From positions 186,001-250,000 of the forward strand of contig CAJXGN010000004.1 of the NCBI GenBank assembly GCA_913053875.1: a stretch of DNA of 64,000 nt, written 5' to 3'. The stretch is from an uncultured Agromyces sp. (GTDB lineage Bacteria; Actinomycetota; Actinomycetes; Actinomycetales; Microbacteriaceae). The translations under genes were made by a program, and so were the position numbers. Below, piece by piece: positions 52,393-61,300 of the stretch (the stretch's first letter is position 1; each line of letters opens with the position of its first letter). The notes below the pieces were generated by a model. It saw only the letters and a program-made list of their open reading frames with translations. It had not been told where the DNA came from and made no database searches.

Positions 52393-53532
52393 ATGCACGC
52401 ACGAATGAAGAGGGCGGCGCCTGCCGCGCTCCTGGCCGCAGGCGCGCTCCTGCTCACGTCGTGCTCCAGCGACGGCGGCACCACCACCAGCGACGGCGAC
52501 GACACCACAGACGACAGCGCCGTCGCGGCGGCCGAGGAGTTCCTCGTGCCCTGGAACGGCGAGGGCGACAAGTCCCTGCTCATCGACGAGCCCCTGGACG
52601 CCCCCGTGGCCGAGGGGACCCACGTGGTCTACCTCGACGTGGGCACCCCGGTGAGCGCCGTGATGTGGGGCAACCTGCAGGCGCCCGCGGAGCTGCTCGG
52701 CCTCGAGCTCGAGCGCGTCGAGGTGGGTCGCGACGCCCAGTCGGTCAACTCGGCGATGAACTCCGTCGTCGAGATCGCGCCCGACGGCGTCATCAACATC
52801 ACCCTGGACCCGGTCTTCTTCGAGACGCAGATCGAGGAGCTCGACGAACTCGGCATCCCGCTGGTCAGCGGATCGGTCATGAACACCGTCGAGTTCGGGC
52901 TCCCCGAGGCGTTCAACGGCCCCGACTGGATGCGGGCGAACGGCGCCGCACTGGGTGCCGCGGCGATCGCGCGCTCCGGCGGGGCGACCGAGTTCGTCTT
53001 CTACAACATCCCGGAGTTCCCGTTCTCGCCGTACGAGCTCGAGGGCGCCGAGGCGAAGATCGCCGAGCTGTGCGGCGAGTGCACGCTGCGCACCGTGGAC
53101 ATCCCGATCGCGGAGCTCGGGTCGACGGCCGCCGACCGGGTCGTGAGCGACCTGCAGGCGAACCCGCAGACCGAGTACTTCATCGCGGCGGTCGACGAGG
53201 TGCAGCTCGGCCTGCCGCCGAAGCTCGACCTCGCCGGCATCGAGATCCAGGGCATCGGCATGTGGACCCCGCCGCCGAACTACGAGCAGATCGCGGCGGG
53301 CGACCAGGACGCCACGCTCTCGGTCGACCTCAACCTCATGATGTGGACCGTGCTCGACCAGCTCCTCCGCGAGATGGCCGGCCAGGACTACGAGTGGCCC
53401 GACGCGGAGACCTCGGCCTCGTCGCTGACCCGCGTCACCGACGCGGGCAACGTGCCGGAGGACCCGGTGGTCGGCTACGTGGCGATCCCCGACTACCAGG
53501 ACCGCTTCGCGGCCAACTGGCTCGTCGACTGA
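52393..53532 (+). CDS. Periplasmic-binding-protein-like lipoprotein of a sugar-type ABC importer
   Basis: 379 residues. A signal peptide ends in the lipobox LLTSC (Cys near residue 22), followed by a Ser/Thr/Asp/Gly linker. The mature part has the two-lobe type 1 binding-protein layout (peripla_BP_4 class), e.g. GTHVVYLDVGTPVSAVMWG, APDGVINITLDP and EIQGIGMWTPPPNY. The ligand is unknown; unusually acidic. The start at 52393 has AAAGGAAG upstream; an in-frame ATG at 52366 would add 9 residues before the signal peptide. Followed by a strong stem-loop and then the ATPase gene. Confidence 0.88.
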   Translation: MHARMKRAAPAALLAAGALLLTSCSSDGGTTTSDGDDTTDDSAVAAAEEFLVPWNGEGDKSLLIDEPLDAPVAEGTHVVYLDVGTPVSAVMWGNLQAPAELLGLELERVEVGRDAQSVNSAMNSVVEIAPDGVINITLDPVFFETQIEELDELGIPLVSGSVMNTVEFGLPEAFNGPDWMRANGAALGAAAIARSGGATEFVFYNIPEFPFSPYELEGAEAKIAELCGECTLRTVDIPIAELGSTAADRVVSDLQANPQTEYFIAAVDEVQLGLPPKLDLAGIEIQGIGMWTPPPNYEQIAAGDQDATLSVDLNLMMWTVLDQLLREMAGQDYEWPDAETSASSLTRVTDAGNVPEDPVVGYVAIPDYQDRFAANWLVD

Positions 53533-53543
53533 CCTCCCCACCC

Positions 53544-53580
53544 GCTGCCGGGGAGGCAGCCCCCGCGCCTCCCCGGCAGC
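53544..53580 (+). terminator. Intra-operon stem-loop after the binding-protein gene
   Basis: Perfect 13-bp stem GCTGCCGGGGAGG / CCTCCCCGGCAGC with an 11-base loop, in the 85-base gap before the ATPase gene. Such elements often stabilise or partly terminate the transcript so that the binding protein is made in excess over the transporter. Confidence 0.75.
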
Positions 53581-53617
53581 CTCCGTTCCATCGCCCAACG
53601 CCCAGAGAGGATGCCCC

Positions 53618-55141
53618 GTGACCCACGAGATCGGCCGGCCGCTGCTCCGCGTACGCGGAATGCTGAAGATGTTCCCCGGCCTCGTCGCGCTCGACCGCGT
53701 CAGCCTCGACGTGCACCCGGGCGAGATCGTCTCGGTCGTCGGCCAGAACGGGTCGGGCAAGTCGACGCTCGTGAAGATCCTCGCGGGCGTGTACGCCGCC
53801 GACGGCGGCCGGGTCGAGCTCGCCGAGGGCACGGGGCTCCACTTCATCCACCAGGACCTCGCGCTCGTGCCGGAGCTCTCCGCGGCGGAGAACCTCGCGC
53901 TGATGCGGGGTACCGGCGCCGGCGGACTCGCGCCGTTCCACGACCGGCGCCGCAGCGAGCGCGCCCGCGAGCTCGTCGCCCGCTTCGGCCCGGTGTTCGA
54001 CGTCGACGTGCCGGTGCGCAGGCTCACGCCCGCGCAGCGCGCGGTCGTCGCGATCAGCCGGGCGCTCGACGGCTGGACCCACTCCGCGAACGTGCTGCTG
54101 CTCGACGAGCCGACCGAGTCGCTGCACCGCAGCGAGGTCGACGTGCTCTTCGAGGCCGTGCGCCGCCTCGCGGCCGACGGCACCGGGATCGTCTTCGTAT
54201 CGCATCGGCTCGACGAGGTGCTCGGGCTCTCCGACCGCATCGTCGTGCTGCGCGACGGGCACAAGGTCGCCGACGAGCCCGCGCACGAGGTCGACGAGTC
54301 CCGGTTGATCGGCTTCATCACGGGTGCCGAGGACGGCGCCGCCGTGCCGACCACACCGCGGACGAGCTCGTCGGGTCCGCGCGAGGCGCGCGCTGAACCG
54401 GACGCCCCCGCGAGCCCGCCCGCACTCCGCGTGCGCGGGCTCGGCGGCGGCAGCGTCGACGGACTCGACCTCGACCTGCGGCCGGGCGAGGTCGTCGGCG
54501 TGGCCGGCGTGCTCGGGTCGGGCCGCGAGGCGGTGCCGTCGCTGCTGTACGGTGCCGGCGAGGCATCCGCCGATCTCTTCGAGGTCACCGGTGCCGCATA
54601 CGCCGACCGGTCGCCTGCCGCGAGCCTCGGCCGCGGCATCGCATTCGCGCCCGGCGACCGGGCCCATCTCGGAATCGTGCGCGAGTTCACCGCGCGCGAG
54701 AACCTCACCCTGCCGCAGCTCGGCACCGTGACCGGCGGCCTCGGTCGCATCCTGTCGCGCCGCGAGCGCGCGGAGAGCGATCTGCTCCTGACCGAGTACG
54801 ACGTCAGGCCGCATCGGGCCGAGCAGCGGATCTCGCTGTTCAGCGGCGGCAACCAGCAGAAGATCGTGCTGGCGCGCGCGCTGCGCGACCACCCCAGGGT
54901 GCTGCTGCTCGACGAACCCACCCAGGGCGTCGACGTCGGCGCGAAGGCGACGATCTACGCCGCCATCGGCCGGGCCGCCGCCGACGGCACCGCGGTGCTC
55001 GTGAGCTCCTCGGACGCCAAGGAACTGCTTGCGATCTGCGACCGGGTCGTCGTCATGCGAGACGGACGCGCCGCAGCGATGCTCCAGGGCGACGACCTCA
55101 CCGAACACCGACTCATCGCCGAGGGATACGGACTGCCGTGA
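53618..55141 (+). CDS. Sugar-type ABC transporter ATP-binding protein (two ATPase domains)
   Basis: 507 residues with two tandem ABC domains, as in RbsA/MglA. The first (residues ~1-240) has Walker A VGQNGSGKSTLVKIL, Walker B VLLLDEPTESLHR and VSHRLDEVLGLSDRI; its signature is degenerate (LTPAQRAVVAISRAL). The second (~265-507) has a Walker A without the lysine (GVLGSGREAV), a good signature SGGNQQKIVLARAL, and LLLDEPTQGVDVGAK. This asymmetry is usual for the family. GTG start. It powers import with the permease that follows and overlaps the frame of a possible earlier permease start (GTGA). Confidence 0.93.
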   Translation: MTHEIGRPLLRVRGMLKMFPGLVALDRVSLDVHPGEIVSVVGQNGSGKSTLVKILAGVYAADGGRVELAEGTGLHFIHQDLALVPELSAAENLALMRGTGAGGLAPFHDRRRSERARELVARFGPVFDVDVPVRRLTPAQRAVVAISRALDGWTHSANVLLLDEPTESLHRSEVDVLFEAVRRLAADGTGIVFVSHRLDEVLGLSDRIVVLRDGHKVADEPAHEVDESRLIGFITGAEDGAAVPTTPRTSSSGPREARAEPDAPASPPALRVRGLGGGSVDGLDLDLRPGEVVGVAGVLGSGREAVPSLLYGAGEASADLFEVTGAAYADRSPAASLGRGIAFAPGDRAHLGIVREFTARENLTLPQLGTVTGGLGRILSRRERAESDLLLTEYDVRPHRAEQRISLFSGGNQQKIVLARALRDHPRVLLLDEPTQGVDVGAKATIYAAIGRAAADGTAVLVSSSDAKELLAICDRVVVMRDGRAAAMLQGDDLTEHRLIAEGYGLP

Positions 55142-55179
55142 CCTCCAGCTCACCGAACACCCCGCACAGAGGAGCACCC

Positions 55180-56217
55180 GTGACCAGCAGACGCGCCGAG
55201 ATCCGCCGCGCCCTCTCCTTCCGCAACATCAGCGCGATCTACATCTTCATCGTGCTCTTCGTCGTCTTCACCGTCTGGATCCCGGAGAAGTTCCTGCAGG
55301 TGGGCGTCTGGCGGTCGCTGCTCGACGCCGAGGCGCTCACCGGCATCGCTGCGATCGCGGCGCTCATCCCGCTGGTCGCGGGGTCGCTGAACCTCGCGGT
55401 CGGCGCGCAGGTCGGGTTCAGCGCGATCCTGGCCGCGTGGCTCCTCGGCGTTGCGGAACTGCCCATCGCCGTCGAGCTGCCGACCGTGCTGCTCGCCGGT
55501 GCGCTCATCGGGCTCGTGACCGGCCTCATCATCACCAAGCTCCGGGTCGAGCCGATCATCGCCACGCTCGGCATGAGCTCGATCCTGCTCGCCGGCATGG
55601 CGTGGGTCTCGAACAGCCAGCAGATCCTGGGTCTCGACCCGGCCTACCGGGAGATCGCGACCTCGCGCTTCCTCGGCATCACCGTGCCCGTCTGGGTACT
55701 CCTGGCCGTCGCGATCGTGACCTGGTACGTGCTCGAGCGCACCCCGGTGGGGCGCCGCATGTACGCCGTCGGGTTCGCGCCCGACGCGGCCCACCTCGCG
55801 GGCATCGGCGTCGATCGCCTGCGCATCGGGTCGCTCGTCGCGGGCGGCGCGCTCGCAGCGCTCGCCGGGGCGCTGCTCACGAGCCGGCTGAACGCGGGCG
55901 ACCCGACGGTCGGACCGTCGTTCCTGCTGCCCGCGCTCACGGCGGTGTTCCTCGGCGCGACGCAGTTCCGCGCCGGGCGCTTCAACGTGCTCGGCACGAT
56001 CGTCGCGCTGTACGTGCTCGCAGTGGGCATCAAGGGCCTCCAGCTCGCGGGGCTGCCGCGCTGGGTGAACGACCTCTTCTACGGACTCTCGCTCATCCTC
56101 GCGGTCGCCCTCTCGCAGTGGGAGAAGCGCGAGAAGCGCGCGTCGGCCGAGCCGGAAGCCGGTGCGTCGCCCTCGGCCCCGTCACCCACCAGGGACGCCG
56201 CGGGAGCAGGCGGATGA
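55180..56217 (+). CDS. Sugar-type ABC transporter permease
   Basis: 345 residues with about 8-10 membrane segments (ISAIYIFIVLFVVFTVWIP, GIAAIAALIPLVAGSLNLAVGAQ, VLLAGALIGLVTGLIITKL) and the BPD_transp_2 family core EPIIATLGMSSILLAGMAW, matching RbsC/XylH-type permeases. Only one permease gene is present, so it probably works as a homodimer. GTG 55180 is preferred for GAGGAG just upstream; GTG 55138, overlapping the ATPase stop, would add 14 residues. The C-terminal tail is charged and proline-rich. Confidence 0.9.
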   Translation: MTSRRAEIRRALSFRNISAIYIFIVLFVVFTVWIPEKFLQVGVWRSLLDAEALTGIAAIAALIPLVAGSLNLAVGAQVGFSAILAAWLLGVAELPIAVELPTVLLAGALIGLVTGLIITKLRVEPIIATLGMSSILLAGMAWVSNSQQILGLDPAYREIATSRFLGITVPVWVLLAVAIVTWYVLERTPVGRRMYAVGFAPDAAHLAGIGVDRLRIGSLVAGGALAALAGALLTSRLNAGDPTVGPSFLLPALTAVFLGATQFRAGRFNVLGTIVALYVLAVGIKGLQLAGLPRWVNDLFYGLSLILAVALSQWEKREKRASAEPEAGASPSAPSPTRDAAGAGG

Positions 56218-56230
56218 CCCGCGGCATCCG

Positions 56231-57622
56231 TCACCACTGGAAGAAGTAGAGGTGCTGCAGGGTGATCGCCAGCGCGAGCTGGATCGCCAGGGCCGGCCGC
56301 ACCCAGGCGCGCGGCAGCAGCGCGGTGCCGACCAGGAGCCAGGGCACGAACGGCAGCCAGATGCGCTCGACCTCGGCCTTGCTCATCTGCGAGAGGTCGG
56401 CGATCAGCAGGGTCGCGGCGGCCGCGAGGGTGAGCACGACGGCGACCTCGACGGGGCGGCTCCAGCTGCGCCACTCGCGCACACGCGCTGCGACGAGGGC
56501 GACGGAAGCACCTGCGACGAGGCCGGCGCTGCACGCGAGCGCGGCGAGGTCCCCCCAGATCCAGAACGACGCCGGGCGGCGGCTCGCGATGCCGTCCCAG
56601 TAGCGGTCGACGAGCACGGGGTACGCCTCCCACCAAGCGAAGCCCGCGGCGGCGAAGATCAGTACGGGCACCAGCGCGGCAGCCACCGCCCAGGGGAGCG
56701 GCCTCCAGTCGCGGCCGATCACCAGCACGGCGACCGCGAGCACGCCCATGAGCACGAGCCCGTACGAGAGCAGCACGCCGTAGCCGAGCAGCAGGCCCGC
56801 ACCGATCGCCCATGCGGCCGTGGCCGCGTGGCTCGCCGCGCGGGTCGCGTACGCCAGCAGGCAGAGGCCCCACGCGGTGACCGCTGCGAAGAGGGCGTCG
56901 CCCGAGACGCCCATCCAGATCGCCGACGGTCCGAGCACGAGGAACGGGGCGGCCCGGCGCGCGGCCACCTCGGCGCCGAAGCGGCGCATCGTCAGCATGA
57001 CCGCGAGCGGGATCGTCGCGGCGAGCCCGAGCACGATCCAGCCGGCTGCGGCGCCCGAGCCGAGGCCGATGCGCACGAGGCCGACGAAGACGACCAGCGC
57101 GCCGGCGGGGTGGCCGGCGATGTGCACCGGCCAGTTGTCGGGATGGCTGCGCGGGATGCGTTCGATGAACTCCTCGAGCGTCGCGCCCAGGTCGGTCACC
57201 TCGCGCGCCGTGGGCAGGTACTCGATGTCGGCGTCGAGCACCGCCGCGATGCCGTCGAACCCGTCGACGAGCGCGAGCATCGCGAGCCAGGCGGCACCGG
57301 TGACGAGCGCGGCGAGGAGCAGCCACCCCCAGCGCAGCCGCATCGCCAGCGGGGCGGCGCCGACGAGCGCGAGCACCGCGATCGCGATGGCCGGCGCGCT
57401 GCCCGGGCCGAACCGCGGATCCCAGAACCCGTGCAGCGGCGGTCCGCCCTTGACGACGACGTCCCACCCGGTCCAGAGCGGGATGAGCACGGATGCCGCG
57501 ACGAGCGCGGCGGCGACCGCGATGCCGATCCAGGTGAGGCGGTGCGCGCGCCGGGCCGGGCCGACCAGGTCGTCCACCGGGGCATCCGCTCGGCTCGCCT
57601 GATCGGGCCCCGGACTCGTCAT
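56231..57622 (-). CDS. Polytopic membrane protein, possible GT-C glycosyltransferase
   Basis: 463 residues with about 11-12 membrane segments. A long first extracytoplasmic loop contains DADIEYLPTAREVTDLG, IERIPRSHPDNWPVHIAGHP and GDALFAAVTAWG, resembling polyprenyl-phosphate-dependent (GT-C) glycosyltransferases in layout. Actinobacterial relatives include proteins linked to cell-wall glycan decoration. This is a layout-based guess, not a firm family call. It converges on the ABC permease with 13 bases between stops and diverges from the tetR-type gene. TAGGGT lies 6 bases before the ATG on the minus strand (leaderless). Confidence 0.75.
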   Translation of the reverse strand: MTSPGPDQASRADAPVDDLVGPARRAHRLTWIGIAVAAALVAASVLIPLWTGWDVVVKGGPPLHGFWDPRFGPGSAPAIAIAVLALVGAAPLAMRLRWGWLLLAALVTGAAWLAMLALVDGFDGIAAVLDADIEYLPTAREVTDLGATLEEFIERIPRSHPDNWPVHIAGHPAGALVVFVGLVRIGLGSGAAAGWIVLGLAATIPLAVMLTMRRFGAEVAARRAAPFLVLGPSAIWMGVSGDALFAAVTAWGLCLLAYATRAASHAATAAWAIGAGLLLGYGVLLSYGLVLMGVLAVAVLVIGRDWRPLPWAVAAALVPVLIFAAAGFAWWEAYPVLVDRYWDGIASRRPASFWIWGDLAALACSAGLVAGASVALVAARVREWRSWSRPVEVAVVLTLAAAATLLIADLSQMSKAEVERIWLPFVPWLLVGTALLPRAWVRPALAIQLALAITLQHLYFFQW

Positions 57623-57628
57623 GGCTCG

Positions 57629-57634
57629 ACCCTA
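57629..57634 (-). promoter_or_regulatory. Candidate -10 box of the membrane protein gene (leaderless)
   Basis: TAGGGT on the minus strand, 6 bases before the ATG at 57622. Confidence 0.45.
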
Positions 57635-57712
57635 CGGCCGGTGCCGTCGGGTGCGGGAAGGTCGTTCGGGTTTCGTCACATCCGTACGCGGGGCTCACGG
57701 CGCGATTCACGC

Positions 57713-57733
57713 AACGGTGCGGACCGTTACCAT
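57713..57733 (+). promoter_or_regulatory. TetR-type operator overlapping a leaderless promoter
   Basis: AACGGT-GCGG-ACCGTT (57713-57728) is a perfect inverted repeat whose last base begins TACCAT (57728-57733), a -10 box lying 7 bases before the ATG at 57741. Binding of the encoded repressor here would block its own transcription and perhaps that of the divergent membrane-protein gene. Confidence 0.55.
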
Positions 57734-57740
57734 TCTCCGC

Positions 57741-58319
57741 ATGGGTGAACGCGGTCCGTACGCCAAGGGCCTGGCGAAGCGCGAGGAGATCCTCGACGTC
57801 GCCGTCGAGCTCTACGCGCGCACCGGGTACGACCGGCTGTCGGTGCGGGAGATCGCCCGCGAGGCCGGGTTGAGCCAGGCCGGGCTGCTGTACCACTTCG
57901 CCAACAAGGAGGAGCTCTTCCTCGAGGTGCTGCGGCGCCGCGACTCCGCCACCGCGGCGCCCGACGAGCGCGACCGGAGCCACTCCGCCGAACGACTCCG
58001 CCGCGTCGTGCGCGAGAATCCGTCCGATCCCAACCTCATGCGGCTGTTCGTGTCGATGTCGGCCGAGGGCGCCCAGACCGACAGCGCCACGCGCGGCTGG
58101 TTCACCGAACGGTACGCCCGGCTGCTCGGGCGCATCGCCGACGACATCCGCGAGCACCAGGAACGCGGCGAGATCCGCGACGACATCGACGCGGCCGACA
58201 TCGCATCCCTCCTCATCGCCGCGGCCGACGGCCTGCAGATCCAGTGGCTGCTCGACCCCGACCACGTCGACATGTCCGACCGGTTCGAACGGCTCTGGGG
58301 CATGCTCTCCACCCCGTGA
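57741..58319 (+). CDS. TetR/AcrR family transcriptional regulator
   Basis: 192 residues. The DNA-binding domain spans residues ~10-60 (AKREEILDVAVELYARTGYD, SVREIAREAGLSQAGLLYHF, NKEELFLEVL); the C-terminal ligand domain is variable. GLLYHFANKEELF is the canonical recognition-helix end. The ATG at 57741 has a -10 box 7 bases upstream and no ribosome-binding site, so a leaderless mRNA is likely. The divergent membrane-protein gene and an operator-like inverted repeat suggest local control. Its ligand is unknown, and the rhamnosidase gene downstream is convergent and probably separate. Confidence 0.9.
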   Translation: MGERGPYAKGLAKREEILDVAVELYARTGYDRLSVREIAREAGLSQAGLLYHFANKEELFLEVLRRRDSATAAPDERDRSHSAERLRRVVRENPSDPNLMRLFVSMSAEGAQTDSATRGWFTERYARLLGRIADDIREHQERGEIRDDIDAADIASLLIAAADGLQIQWLLDPDHVDMSDRFERLWGMLSTP

Positions 58320-58322
58320 CGA

Positions 58323-58354
58323 CGTGTGGCCGCGGGTTGCCCCGCGGCCACACG
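58323..58354. terminator. Terminator between the tetR-type and rhamnosidase genes
   Basis: Perfect 14-bp stem CGTGTGGCCGCGGG / CCCGCGGCCACACG with loop TTGC, between convergent genes. Confidence 0.8.
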
Positions 58355-58386
58355 CTTCGAGCGTCGATCAGGTCATGCGACCCCGA

Positions 58387-61300
58387 TCAGCGTTCGACGG
58401 GGATGCCTCCCTCCGCGCGGAGCAGTGCCTGCAGCTGCTCGGCGATCTCGGTGAGCTCCGCCTTGGCCTCGTCGGACGCCCGCTTCGCGTTCGCGTTCCC
58501 GATCTGGTTGAGGAAGGAGCGCAGCGCGCTGTCGGCCGCCTGGGCCTTGCCCTCGGCGGAGGCCTCGCGGGCCTTTCCGATGAACATCACCAGGTTCTCC
58601 GCGAGCTGCTCCGAGAGGTCGCCCGAGGCGAGCTGCGCCTCGACGGCCGCCTCGAGTGCCGCGTAGCCCTCGGCCGCTGCCACGAACGTGAACCGGCCGG
58701 CGCCCACGGAGTAGACCGCGAACTCGCCGTCGATGCGCTCGAAGGTCGCACGCTTCGGGGTCAGCACGGCCTGGTCGCCGTCGGTCGGCACCCAGACCTC
58801 GGCCGTGGTGTTGGCGGGCACCTCGACGGTGAGGGTGAACGCCTCGTTCGTCTTGTCCCAACGGCTCGCGGCGAGGCCGCGCGGCGTCTCGAAGCTGCCC
58901 TCGACCCAGGTGAGGTCGCCGGCGGGCTGGGGCTTGAACACCAGCTCGTCGTACTCCACCGCACCCGCGGCGCGGTCGATGCCGACCAGGCCGGTCTGGA
59001 ACCACTCCACGATCTGCGCGAGGATCATGTGGTTCTTCGAGCTGCCACGGCTCCAGCGCTCGCCGATCGTCGTGAACCCGTCGGGGTTCGCCGTCGTCGA
59101 CTCCATGAAGAAGCCGTAGCCCGGCTCGGTGTCGGTCTGGATCGCGTCGAACAGCACCTCGCCGTTGCCCGAGTCCGTCAGCTGACGCACCACCGCGGCC
59201 AGGCCGATCGTGCCCGCGCTGAAGTGCGGGCCGTCGTCGGGACCGAACTCCTTCACGTTCTCAACCAGCGCCTCGAGCACCGAGTCGCGGAACGCCTCGG
59301 GCACGATGTCCGCGTCGAGCGCGAGCGCCTGCGCGGTCTGGGTGGCACCCGACAGGTCGGACGGGGCCGACATGCCGTTCGAGGTGTAGTAGCCGACATC
59401 CGTGTTCAGGAAGTTGGCGTTGAACGCCGCCTCGATGTCCTCGGCCAGCTGCGCGTACTCGACGGCGTCGTCGTCGTGGCCCGTGAGCTCCGCCATCATG
59501 GCCATCTTGGTCATCATGACGTAGTAGCCCCACGTGCCCGAGATCTTGCCGTCGGTCTGCTCGACCGACACCCAGTCGGAGAGGGCCGCGTCGACGACAT
59601 GCTGCTCGTCGCCGGTGCCGACCTTCTCGCGGCGGATGTAGTCGACGAAGTCGACCATCCGGTCGTAGTACCGCGTCATCGTCTCGGTGTCGCCGTAGTA
59701 CTCGTAGAGGAACGCCGGGACGAGGATGATGCCGTTGCCCCAGTTGATCTCGTCGCCGAAGCGGCCCGTGTAGCCCCAGTCGTGCACCGGGGTCTTGAGC
59801 GCCACGTTGCCGAACATCGGGGTGTCGGCGATCGACTGGCCCTCGACGAGGTGGTGCTCGGTGGTGCGCATGTAGGCGTCGAAGTCGAAGAGGCGGTGGA
59901 AGCCCTCCATCGGCATCGTGTAGTCGGCCGGGTACGACTGCTTCTCACGTCCGGGGCAGTCGGTGAAGGTCGACATCACCTGCGTGGCCATCGAGTAGTA
60001 GACCATCTTGTCGATGCGGTTGATCCGCTCGTTCGACGAGTCGAACGAGCCGACGTCGGGCGTCGCCGCCTGCAGCCGCACCGCGGTGACGATGTCGGCG
60101 TCGGGCGTGAAGTCCTCCGGGAGGCCCTCGACCTGCACCCACTGCATGCCGAAGTAGTTGAACTTCGGGGCGTGCTGCTCGCCACCGTCGAGTCCGGCGG
60201 TGATGTAGCTGTTGAAGATGTCCCGACCGCGGCCGCCCACTCCGAGCGAGCCCTGGTTGACCGTGCCGTCCTCGTTGAGGCTCTCCGCGGGCTTGACCTT
60301 CACGATCGTGCCCTCGGGCAGCTCGGGCAGGTTCAGCTCGGGCCATCCGGCGTGGTTCTGGCCGAAGTCGAAGACCCACGTGCCCGGAGCCGGGTTCGTG
60401 ATCTCCTGCGGCGTGAACCGCTCGGCCTCGAAGATGCCCTCACCGGCACGCGCGAACAGCTTCGTGGCCAGGTTCGGCGGCGGCGCGATGCCGGCCGATG
60501 TCCAGTCCACGTTCGAGCCGTCGCGACGCGTGGCCGCATCGGTCAGGTCGGCACCGGGCTCGTTCCAGCCCGGCTGCACGCGCCGCGCGTCGAAGTCCTC
60601 GCCGGCGAACCAGGCGTCGGTCACGAGTGCACCGGATGCGGCTCGCCAGTCGCGGTCCGTCACGATGACGTCGCTCGTGCCGTCGGTGTAGGCGATCTCG
60701 ACGCGTCCGATGAACCGGGGCGTCACCGCCGCTCCGGCGCTGGGGTCGGAGGCCGCGATGTTGTTGCCCGAGGCCGTCACGAGTGCGCCGACGTCGTGCG
60801 CCGCGTCGAGCCCGGGCTCGAACGAGATGCCGGTGCCGTCCGCTCCCGCGGTGCCGATCTCCGTGATCACGCGCGACTCGAGACGGTCGCCGCCGTCGCC
60901 GGTGTCGATGTTGATCGTGCCGCCGACGTGGTAATTGGACACGCTGTTGAGCAGCACGGTGGTGGCGCCTGCCTCGACGCCGGCCACGAGCTCGCCGCTG
61001 CCCTTGATCTGGCTCTGCCACCAGGCGTACGGCGACGTGCGACCGACCTCCTCGTTGTGGATCGAGCGGCGCACGTAGGCCGTGCCGTTGCCGAGCTCGA
61101 CGCCGACCGCGTTCTCTCCCGCCTCGAGCTCCGAGGCGATGTCGTACACGCGGTACTCGGTCGAGAGCTGGTAGTTGGTGTTGCCGGGCGCCAGGTGCTC
61201 GTCGGTGACCGGCTCGCCGTTCAGCGTCGCGTAGTGCATGCCCGCACCCGACAGGTACAGGTGCGCGGACGCGACCTCCTTGCCCGCCGGCACGTCGAAC

